A stretch of 13,745 nucleotides of DNA. Source: Haplosporangium gracile. Its lineage: Eukaryota; Mortierellomycota; Mortierellomycetes; Mortierellales; Mortierellaceae. Location: contig JAAAUF010000683.1 in the NCBI GenBank assembly GCA_015499985.1, forward strand, positions 1-13,745, written 5' to 3'. The notes beneath the pieces were generated by a model. The model was not told the DNA's origin, did not search any database, and was given only the letters and a program-made list of their open reading frames with translations. Both the position numbers and the translations under genes were made by a program. Below are positions 1 through 7,636 of the stretch, one piece after another. The stretch's first letter is position 1; each line of letters opens with the position of its first letter.

Positions 1-10
1 CACACACACA
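1..10. repeat. (CA)5 microsatellite at window edge
   Basis: Five CA units open the window. The tract lies in the upstream region of the WOPR gene and may continue outside the window. Confidence 0.6.
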
Positions 11-265
11 CTACTTTTTTTCAGCACGACGTCACACTTGCTACACTCTCTTCCCGCACACTTTCAAGCTGCACCCTCAACAAAGCCTTACAAACTTACA
101 CTTCAACATTCCCTTGGCTTCTTTTTCTCGTCCCATTCCAAACAAGAAAAAAAAGACACCCACACTCAAGACACAAAAAACCCTCTCCCTAACGAACTCT
201 TGCCCACCACGACGCTCAACACGTTGCCTCCTCTACCCCCTCCCCTCCAACCCCATCATATATCC
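11..265 (+). promoter_or_regulatory. Probable 5' leader and proximal promoter of the WOPR gene
   Basis: This stretch is rich in C, A and T, contains no ATG, and runs straight to the first start codon at 266, as expected of a transcribed leader. It includes pyrimidine runs and a GACGTC core at 28-33 (followed by AC, so only partly like a CRE/bZIP site). No TATA box is seen. The transcription start cannot be placed and may be outside the window. Confidence 0.45.
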
Positions 266-2220
266 ATGGATCACAACTCTATGGAGACCTTTTTCGGTCT
301 CATCAAGACTCCAATCGATGCTCTTATCATCTTTGAAGGCAAGTCTCTCTCTCTCTTTTCCCTCTTTCTTCCATTCATCCCCCTCTTGTTGACTCGCCTC
401 CTTCTTGTTTTCCCTTTGGACTGCGTCGGCTTGCTTGAAAGAATAGCGTATTTTAATTTATTTTGTCAGACCTGGGTGAATGGACACATTTTGCAGGCTG
501 AGAGGGGGAGGTGAATGTGTGTGTGTGTGTGTGTGTGTGGATAACAAGAACAAGAATAACAAAGTAAAAGAGATGGATCGGCATTGAATTGGCCCGTATC
601 TTTCTCCCGTTCTGTCACTTATGCACCGGTCAGACAAATTTGCATCATCAACAACAATCAGAGCGAGTAATAGCTTATTTCTAAGCAGCGGAGGAAAAAC
701 AAACAACAACAAGGCACTGATAAACACCACAAAGGAAAAAAATAAATAATAAAAAAAACGAGCAGAAACATACATTCGCACATAAAATAGGCTGTGAATA
801 CATCCATTTAAACACACACTCAATTGCAGATAGAGTCCAGCCCAAGCCTAGTCCCATTGTTCAGCCCATCATTTCCACCAACACTTCCATCTCTATCCAC
901 TCACCCAGCCCACCCCTCTCCACCCTCTATCTCTCTTGTTCCCACCCACTTCCACTTCCATTTTCCACTTTCATCCCTCTCCAGTCTCTTCTCAGCCTTT
1001 TACCTTTAAACTTCTTTGACCTAACCGGTTTCTCGTTGTTCAATGTTGTCCTTTTTCGTATCGTGTATCTCAACACAGCATGCCGCTTAGGTCTTGCCGC
1101 TAGAGTTCACCGCCGTCTCTCTGACATTGAGCGCCAATCCGTTCGATCTGGCTCGGTCTATTGCTTTGACGAGCGTGAGGCTGGCATGCGCCGATGGACC
1201 GACGGCAAGAGCTGGAGTCCCAGCCGGGTCACCGGCAGCTTTCTGACCTACCGTGAGCTCGACGAGGCCCAGGGCAGCTACAACGGCAAATACTCTTACC
1301 GCCAGAACGGACTCTTGAAGCAATCGTTTAGCATTACCACAGTCGACAATCAAAAGCTCCACCTTATCTCGTACTACACAACTGACGACGTCAGTTCCGA
1401 GCGTCTTCGCAACACTCCGTCTTCAGATCCCCAATTATCCAAAATCGTTATCCCCAAGGGCCTCTATCCCGAAACTGCAGTCAACAATGATCAGTCCGTC
1501 CCCATCATTCAGGCGAGTCCCTCGCCCCCCATGTCCCACTCTCTTCGGCAACGCCCTGCTGTCCCTCGTCCCTTGCAACAGCAGAACGAGGAAGAATCTC
1601 GAATCCCCAAGGTCCTCGCCCACCCACAGCCACATCATCACCATCGTCGCACCGATTCTGCCTCCTCCTCGCACTCGCACTCCTCCGGTCACCGCCGAAC
1701 AAACTCGGGCTCACTGAGTCTGAAGGACCACCGCTATTCACCGATTCAGGTCCCTGATGGAAAGCACTTGGGTGCCCGATCTCGATCCAATAGCAACCTT
1801 GCTGTTTACTCTTCCATGAGCCCAAATGGTAACCTTCAAGAGCCACGCGATCGTCGCTACAAATCATCCAGTCCAGCGGCTATGCCCTTGTTCCCTACAC
1901 CACCCTCCAACGCCTACTCGCCTGCTGCTTCGTGGGCCTCGGACGACGATCATCCTATGATGGAGGACCGTGCTAACGCTGCTCCAGGCACTGCTTCCGA
2001 GGCCGTTCTTGGTCTGCGTGAGCTCCCTCCTATTCACCAAGGCATTAAGGATCAGGTGATGGATGGTAGCGAGCAAGATTCTCTTTCTGTCCTTGCCAAC
2101 CTTGCTACCCACACCATGCTCCTCCCCAAGTTGGAGCCCAAGGAGGTCTCGCGGGAAAGAGTCCGATGGGTTGAGGACGATCGTCAATTGCGCGCTCTTT
2201 CATCCATGCTCCGCCTCTAA
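266..2220 (+). CDS. WOPR-domain (Gti1/Pac2 family) transcription factor
   Basis: This is a fungus-specific DNA-binding regulator of the Gti1/Pac2/Wor1/Ryp1 family, which controls morphology, mating or dimorphic switching in fungi that have been studied. Exons are 266-338 and 1079-2220, giving 404 residues. The join restores the family motif FEACRLGL, with codon GCA split G|CA. The WOPR domain covers about residues 6-150: METFFG…TPIDALIIFE, then GSVYCFDEREAGMRRWTDG (47-65), KSWSPSRVTGSFLTYRE, KQSFSITT (about 105-112) and LHLISYY (about 118-124). The linker between the two conserved halves is short. The rest looks disordered: a His/Ser-rich stretch (about 206-229) and basic RRTDS and RRTNS motifs resembling PKA sites. 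RRWT in the domain resembles the PKA site described in Wor1. The start at 266 is the first ATG; a second in-frame ATG at 281 begins METFFG, where many relatives start. Whether it is a Gti1, Pac2 or Wor1 orthologue cannot be told. Confidence 0.93.
339..1078 (+). other. Intron of the WOPR gene, GC-AG type, 740 nt
   Basis: The donor is GAAG|GCAAGT and the acceptor is CAACACAG|CATGCC. Using the nearby GT at 343 would break the reading frame, whereas the GC donor keeps phase 1 and restores FEACRLG. A CTAAC branch-point candidate lies at 1021-1025, 53 nt before the acceptor end. The intron holds a (TG)12 tract and long pyrimidine stretches. If it is retained, translation stops at 514. Confidence 0.88.
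516..539. repeat. (TG)12 microsatellite in the WOPR intron
   Basis: Twelve uninterrupted TG units lie about 180 nt downstream of the GC donor. The tract is likely length-polymorphic and could be a splicing or marker element. Confidence 0.9.
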
Positions 2221-2642
2221 ACAACGACACGCCAAGTTTCATTGTCCTTCCCCCCCCCTCCCTCTCCCTTTTGTGACACATTTGCAAGCCCCACCTTTGA
2301 CAATGCCTCAAACGTTGATCGTTTCTGTTGTTGGTTTTTTTTACCAGAGGGAGTACCTTTGTTTGTACTTTTACCATTCCCCTCGTCCTTTTTTCTTGCA
2401 CGTTTCCTTTTTCTTTTGCTTGGTTTTTCTCGCTTTCTTTGCCGCCTCTTTGCCTTTGCCATCATGTACCATCATAGACTCCGTCGTTTCTTTTTCAGGA
2501 ATACGAAACTCCATGTCGATCACTCATTCTCATTTTGTATCATAACTCTCCTGCCTTTTTTTTTCTTCGTTTTTCTTTTTTTTTTCTCGTTTTTTTTTTT
2601 ACCTTTCCCTTCTTCATTCGACTGCACATCTTCGAATGAACC

Positions 2643-2648
2643 AATAAA
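2643..2648 (+). terminator. Polyadenylation signal AATAAA of the WOPR gene
   Basis: AATAAA lies 423 nt after the stop codon, at the end of a very T-rich 3' UTR (2221-2642) with several poly-T runs. It is the first clear signal downstream of the gene. Confidence 0.6.
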
Positions 2649-3640
2649 ACTGGTCTAAAGAATGATCATTGAAGGACACCATTTTCTCTCATCATGCCAT
2701 GCGCCAATGCAATACATACATGTCAGCCTCAATGTCATACACTATGCCTTGGATGCTTGAGTGAAAAAAGCAATTACAATGCATTGTGACACAGCTTGTC
2801 CAAATAGAACTTAATAGATAGAACGAGGAGCAACAAAAAACAGGCATATCCTCGGGAAAAAAAAAAAAAAGGCGGAAGCATTGTGTGTTGCATATATGTG
2901 TACGCGCGGCGGGATTTCCCCCCTTTCCGTATTTTGTCGTTGGTTTGTGTGTTTTGGAGTTTCGTAAGCAGGAGTTTTTTTTTTCCACCCCGTGTAGCTG
3001 AGGTTTCGTGGGTAAACAAAATACACTTTATTGAGGAAAGACGACGTCGAACACTCGTCAAGGGCAAAGGACTGGTCCCGCGGGGGATCTGCATGCAAAC
3101 AAGATACGAGAAAGAATCTGTGCGATCTTCTCACAAGCTCAAGCTCACTTTTTTTCTTGTTTGTTCTGTTGGTAAGCCTTACAGGATAAGATTTTTTTTG
3201 GAGCTTTGAGGGACAGCGGCAGTGGCAGTATGCGGATTGAGTTCTTCGTGGACGTACGTATGTGGAACATTTGATGGAGGAGGTATGGATATTCCGTCCG
3301 CAGATACACGAGAGAGTTTCACCCATCTTATTTCGACTTGATTCACCTCCTCCTCCTTCGTCTCTTCCACACCCCTCGGCTATGAACTTATTGTAAAGAA
3401 CCATTATCGGTTTTGCGCCACGTAACATTGTTTTTTTACACAATCGAGGAGGATGAAGGGTTATTTCGCGCGTGCAAAAGCAGACCAAGTAAAAAAAAAA
3501 GTTGTTAATTCCCCCCTCCCCCAGTAGGCTCACCATCAAACCTCTTTCTTTTTTTGCTTTGCCAAAGGAAAGCAATGATACTTCTTATAGCGATGTATTA
3601 GAGCTACTGGATTGGTCGGTAAGGATTAAAGAAAAGGGAG
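2649..3640. other. Convergent intergenic region between WOPR and tag
   Basis: This stretch lies between two converging genes. It contains homopolymer A and T runs (for example at 2856-2870) and no recognisable protein, tRNA or other RNA. The motif TTTATT at 3027-3032 reads AATAAA on the minus strand and could end a long (about 610 nt) tag 3' UTR; nothing closer to the tag stop is a perfect signal. A minus-strand open frame at 2811-3536 has unusual codon use and composition and is treated as chance. Confidence 0.6.
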
Positions 3641-4716
3641 CTAATTCTTGTGGTGTCGGAAGCATCCTATCGTGTGTTGGATCCCGTCCTGCTCGATCCC
3701 GGCTGCTTGCAAGTACGCGTACATGATTGTCGAGCCTATTTCCTCAAAAGATACACAGAGGTATCTTGTCAATACATTTTCATCCCTTAAAACATTCAAA
3801 ACTCTTTTCGCACGCACGTAAAACAAAGACCAAAAGCGTTACCAACAAACTTGAAGCCACGCTTCTTAAGATCCTCACTCAACCGATCAGACTCCGCACT
3901 GCGGGTCAAGTGCTCTGTCGGCTCCTTATTCTTCTTACTCGCCTTCTTTTTGTAATCATGCAAGAACAGCCAGAACCCCTTCTTGTCATCCAATCCAGTC
4001 TGATCCGGGTACAACTCCTCCAACAACTCACAAAAGGCTTTTGCATTAACCATTGATGCCTGGATCTTGAGCTTGTTTTTCACAATATTGGTCTGCAACA
4101 ACCGATCGTTATCCGCGGGGGATTTGTAGGTTGTCGCGATTCGGTAATAGTCAAATTGGTGGTAGGCTTCGCGGTAGGCCTCCCGCTTGTGGAGAACGAT
4201 CGACCAGGAGAGTCCTGCCTGGGCGCCTTCCAGGATGAGGAGCTCGAAGAGGTACCGATTGGTGTGGTTGAACCCCTCGGGGTGGTTCCATTCCTCGTCG
4301 TGGTAGGTTTGCAGGAGTGGGTACCGTGGGTTGTCGGCCCAGATGCAGCGGACCTTGCCGTCACCCAGGAGAGGCAATTCTGACTCTTTGCTAGCGGCGA
4401 CCTTGCGCTTCTTTTTGGGTACTGTTTCTTCTGCTATCTCCTTGCTGTTGTCGTTATTTTCTTTGTCGCCAGCGATCTTGGACGCTCCTCCTGCCTTGGC
4501 AGTCTTGGTCGCCTTGTTGGCGGTGGCTGTGACAGTAGCGATGATTGGGGCACCGATAGGAGCAGAGGGTGCCAAGATGGCGGTAGCTGGTCACAGGAGT
4601 TTGTTTTTGTAAAAAAAGAAACGTAAAACGCGTTAGTTTATTTCAAAGACACTATTTTGTTTCGTGAAAAGTACGCTATTGTTACCCTTACCAATGCGAT
4701 TTGAGCGGCGCGACAT
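3641..4716 (-). CDS. tag: DNA-3-methyladenine glycosylase I (Tag family), with NLS
   Basis: This base-excision repair enzyme removes 3-methyladenine from alkylated DNA. Exons on the minus strand are 4716-4692, 4586-3843 and 3735-3641, giving 287 residues. The catalytic domain starts near residue 86 and matches bacterial Tag throughout: YHDEEW (103-108), LEGAQAGLSW (127-136) with the Glu (128) equivalent to E. coli Glu38, LKKRGFKFVG (248-257), and the four zinc ligands C89, H104, H277 and C281. Two of the ligands lie only in the last exon (QHTIGC). Residues 1-85 are an added tail, with no acidic residue before D49 and PKKKRKV at 65-71, identical to the classic monopartite nuclear signal. The start at 4716 is the first ATG after an in-frame TAA; the main exon has no ATG of its own, which requires exon 1 (only 25 coding nt). 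Tag is typical of bacteria and plants, and yeasts use an AlkA-like enzyme instead, so old transfer into fungi is possible but unproven here. Confidence 0.94.
3736..3842 (-). other. Intron 2 of tag, 107 nt, GT-AG, with hairpin
   Basis: The donor reads GTTG|GTAACG and the acceptor AAATAG|GCTCG, phase 1, joining KRGFKFVG to STIMYAYLQAAG. If retained, the frame adds 14 residues (NAFGLC…) and stops at 3796, losing zinc ligands H277 and C281. A perfect 7-bp inverted repeat (AAGATAC and GTATCTT, 6-nt loop, 3748-3767) lies just before the acceptor. Confidence 0.93.
4587..4691 (-). other. Intron 1 of tag, 105 nt, GT-AG
   Basis: The donor reads ATTG|GTAAGG (minus strand) and the acceptor GACCAG|CTACC, phase 1. 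The branch-point candidate CTAAC is at 4636-4632, and its context CTAACGCG recurs in the INO1 intron. This intron separates an eight-residue Arg-rich start (MSRRSNRI) from the rest of the protein. Confidence 0.85.
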
Positions 4717-5095
4717 ATCGTATTATTTTTTTGTATCCGCGTCCTTGTCTGTGCTCGTATGTTTTCTTTTGTTGGAAAGTGAGAAGGGGAGTGAATGAGT
4801 TGAGGCAAGAAATGGAATTTAGAGATGAAGGACAAAATGGTTCGTCTTGTTTGACAAAAATAAAGAGAAGACCTTGTGCGTGTTTAGTGGCGTCTGGTGG
4901 AGACTGAGTCGCCAAGAGAGATTTGCCGGCCTGGGTGTTCATTTGACACCAAGGAAATGACGACAAGGGGTAGAGAATAAAATTGCTGTAGCTGCATGCA
5001 AGAAACAAACTTTAGGAACAAGCTTCTCTTTTTTTTCAATGGATACCGGCAAATCTGGCCCCGGCGATAAAAATAAAAGGGAATCGGTCCAGTGG

Positions 5096-5097
5096 TG

Positions 5098-5137
<40 letters not shown>

Positions 5138-5139
5138 CC
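5096..5139. repeat. (TGCC)11 tetranucleotide repeat
   Basis: Eleven perfect TGCC units are followed by a degenerate tail to about 5155. The minus strand reads GGCA repeats, with regularly spaced GG pairs that could form a two-tier G-quadruplex. It lies about 380 bp upstream of the tag start. Confidence 0.95.
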
Positions 5140-6885
5140 CTACCTGCCTGCCCGCTTAAATTTATGTTTTGCTCGAAAAAGGAAATGGGAACCAACCAGA
5201 ACCGTCGATCCCGTCATCATCATCCTCGTTCTAATCGTTTTTGCTTTGTAAAGATCTCAAGAAAGAATCAAGTATCGAATAAAGTGGAAACAATGTCGCT
5301 GAGTCTAAAACCCTGAACGATATTTACTTTCTCAACTCCACCGTTTCGCCTTTCAAGTTTCAATGGCGGTGTGACAGGATTGGCTTCTACCGTTGGCCAG
5401 AGAAGGATTGAGAGTGAAACGACATATAAAGATATGAAGAAGGACGATCTTCAGCTTTTTTGCTGGACTTTGCAGGCAGAGACTGTTGTTCAGATTCATC
5501 CAGAAAGAACACGACAGAACAAACTAAACCTTTTTTTTATGTCCGTCTCGTTAAACAAGAATTTCGTTGGGGAAGACAGAGGCTCTCTAATCCTCAACCC
5601 TCTGCTGGCTCGCTAAGATCTCCCACTTTTCCGTTTACCGTTTGTTATTTTTGATAACAAGCGGGTAATACGTCTTTCCGTTGAAAAGGGAGGAAGAAAG
5701 AAAAAGCAAGATGTCGTACTCTGGAGCGAACAAAACCTGTGTGATTGTTGTTTTGTGCGTGTACGTTTGTTTGTGCTCTTGTTTACATTTTTGCCCTCCC
5801 ACCCGCTACTCTGTCGCTCACATGAATGCGAAGCACACTTATCACACGTTTTTTTTTTTTTATCCACCACAAGGTAAAATGTAAATTCAACCCTTCAAAA
5901 ACTTCATGAGAGCGCCTTTTAATCAACGTGAATGACGAACAATTGAACACGTAGTTGATACTTGCGAAACATAGAAAGTGGAAAAGCAACAAAGTCAAGA
6001 AGTGGAAGAAGGAAGGGCGGGTGTGATGGATCGAAAGAAACTAAAGAAACTAAAGAAATAGCAAAGATGGCAAAACAAGAGATGGGCTTTTTGTTACTTG
6101 TTCAGGTATTGTCGATCCTAGGAAATGTTCTACGATGGCTGTGTCGTGAAGAGTGACCGAAGAAGAAAAAAAAAGGATCGTTTCAGAAGACAAGGATACG
6201 TAGTCGAGATGGAATGGAGGAGTATGGATTATGGATATCGATGGCTGAATGGTTGGGGTAAAAAAGTAGCTAAACACGAATAGAAAAGAAAGAAAATCTA
6301 TCAGAAAGAGAGAGAGGCAGATAGCGCAGAGTGATGATTGAACCGGGGGTTGGAGGTGGAGATGGATGAATTGTGGTAGGGTGGTCGTACGAAGTGCGTG
6401 TGCCGTGTGTGTGTGCGTGTTTGTGATCGGGGAACTGTCCTTTCTCTTTCTCTTTCACTCTCTCTCTCGTCTTCTCAGGTACAGCAAGTAACAGGTTCTT
6501 GTCGTTGTTGTCGAGGAGGAGTGTGAAAAGAAAAGAAAAAAAGCAAATAAGAGAAGAATGGGACTAGAGGTGAAGACTAGCTTTAAGTTCAACGTGCCAG
6601 TAGATGAAAGGTTATTTTTTTCCGCAATACCTTCCTCAGGTACAACAAAGGACGAAATAGAAGGCAGCTAAAAAGTATTCCCGCCGGCCATCCACTCTCT
6701 GGAGCTAGGCCCTATTTCCACTTTGATACTGTACCAAGAAATAAAAGAAATGAGCGGGAAATGGATTTTTGGGTTCTGTCGACAGAGGACACCCGAAGCC
6801 AGATGAGGGCCTATTGGCTGCTGATAGAGGGAAATAAGGAAAGCACGACAGGGTGAGCTTCCTATCGACCTTCTTTTTTGTGTAA

Positions 6886-6909
6886 AGAGAGAGAGAGAGA
6901 GAGAGAGAG
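6886..6909. repeat. (AG)12 microsatellite
   Basis: Twelve AG units, followed by about 75 bases of irregular purine tract (GAGG, GGAAG and GAGAAAG blocks). The whole tract is a long polypurine/polypyrimidine stretch upstream of INO1. Confidence 0.9.
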
Positions 6910-7170
6910 TGATGAAGGGGTGGGGGAGGGAGGGGAGGAAGGAAGAGGAGAGGAGAGAAAGAAGAGAAAGGGGAAGACGGCTGGGAAGGAGAGATCAAAC
7001 ACATCGCTGCCACCGATAATGATGAACAAGCGAACACTTCAAGAAAGAAGGGATCATGAACACCAACGAGTACCAATAAATTTGTTATCTTTAGTGTTCA
7101 AATCGAATCGACCCGCGTTATTATCATATGGGCCAGACTAAAGTGAAGAAAGTAAAATAAAAAAAAGATG

Positions 7171-7200
7171 ATGAGATGAGATGAGATGAGATGAGATGAG
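7171..7200. repeat. (ATGAG)6 pentanucleotide repeat upstream of INO1
   Basis: Six perfect ATGAG units end 44 bp before the TATA box of INO1. The position is inside the core promoter region, so variation in copy number could alter promoter spacing. Confidence 0.93.
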
Positions 7201-7244
7201 ACTTGCCATCACGAGATGATGATGATGGAAGAACAACCAGTAGG

Positions 7245-7250
7245 TATAAA
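7245..7250 (+). promoter_or_regulatory. TATA box of INO1
   Basis: TATAAA (in GGTATAAAAAGC) is followed at the usual distance by a CT-rich stretch suited to transcription initiation. It lies 392 bp before the start codon. I saw no good match to the yeast inositol-responsive element (CATGTG core) nearby; a CATATG at 7126-7131 is the closest. Confidence 0.65.
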
Positions 7251-7636
7251 AAGCAGCTCTCTCTTTCCTCTTTTTCAAATTTCTTTTTCTTTTCTCTTCT
7301 TCCTCCTCCTCCAACTCAACACTCTCAACAGACCCAACCCCCAAACCTCTTACCCAAACCCCCAACCCCCAGAAACCCACTCACAAAAACCTTTGTCGGC
7401 TACCACTATCTTTGGCAGCCAACCCCCGAGTCTAGCAACCACGTTTTCCAACCAGCTTGCCAGTCTCCACAACCCCCACCGCGGAAGAAAGAGAACGAGT
7501 CCTACGCCTAAAGCATCCAAGTAACGACTCTTCCAGCCCCCAGACGACTCTTCCGATTTACCAGTAACCCAAGCACCCAAAAACACCCACAAAAACAACC
7601 CAACAACCCCCAACTACCAACTACCAACTACCAAAC
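7251..7636 (+). promoter_or_regulatory. Long ATG-free, CA-rich 5' leader of INO1
   Basis: From the TATA box to the start codon there is no ATG. After an initial pyrimidine block the leader becomes C- and A-rich and poor in G (CCCAACC-type stretches), so it should be weakly structured and suited to scanning. It ends with three CAACTAC units at 7611-7631 directly before CAAACATG. Open frames across it are a by-product of this composition. Confidence 0.65.

Larger units (their letters stand above)
4717..7244. other. Gene-poor divergent intergenic region between tag and INO1
   Basis: About 2.5 kb separates the tag start from the INO1 TATA box. I find no conserved protein, tRNA or rRNA here. The first few hundred bases must include the tag promoter; two AGGGG motifs, at about 4786 and 4967, resemble stress elements, but such short motifs are common by chance. 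From about 5960 to 7000 the plus strand is purine-rich. Simple repeats lie at 5096 (TGCC), 6886 (AG) and 7171 (ATGAG). Open frames here are short, use codons unlike the neighbours and match nothing I recognise. An untranslated RNA or a fast-evolving small gene cannot be excluded. Confidence 0.55.

Noticed and set aside
458..823. Minus-strand frame inside the WOPR intron
   Set aside because: It includes the (TG)12 tract as Thr-His repeats and hydrophobic low-complexity sequence; no family resemblance.
5681..5884. Small plus-strand frame with a Cys- and Val-rich hydrophobic stretch, possibly a secreted peptide
   Set aside because: The hydrophobic part comes from GT-rich sequence and the end from a poly-T run; there is no cleavage site, family match or supporting promoter.
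6474..6648. Two 14-base copies of CTCAGGTACARCAA, 161 bp apart
   Set aside because: Too short and with one mismatch; no further similarity around them, so not a transposon footprint that I can support.
6558..6671. 37-codon frame starting MGLEVKTSFKFNVPVDE
   Set aside because: It has the look of coding sequence at its start, but it is too short, has no convincing splice partner and no match I recognise.
7085..7125. GTTCAAATC resembling a tRNA B box
   Set aside because: The flanking bases do not form a T-arm stem and no A box or acceptor stem lies upstream.
7203..7613. Open frames on both strands across the INO1 leader
   Set aside because: They arise from G-poor CA-rich composition, have no conserved motif, and overlap the TATA box or the leader.
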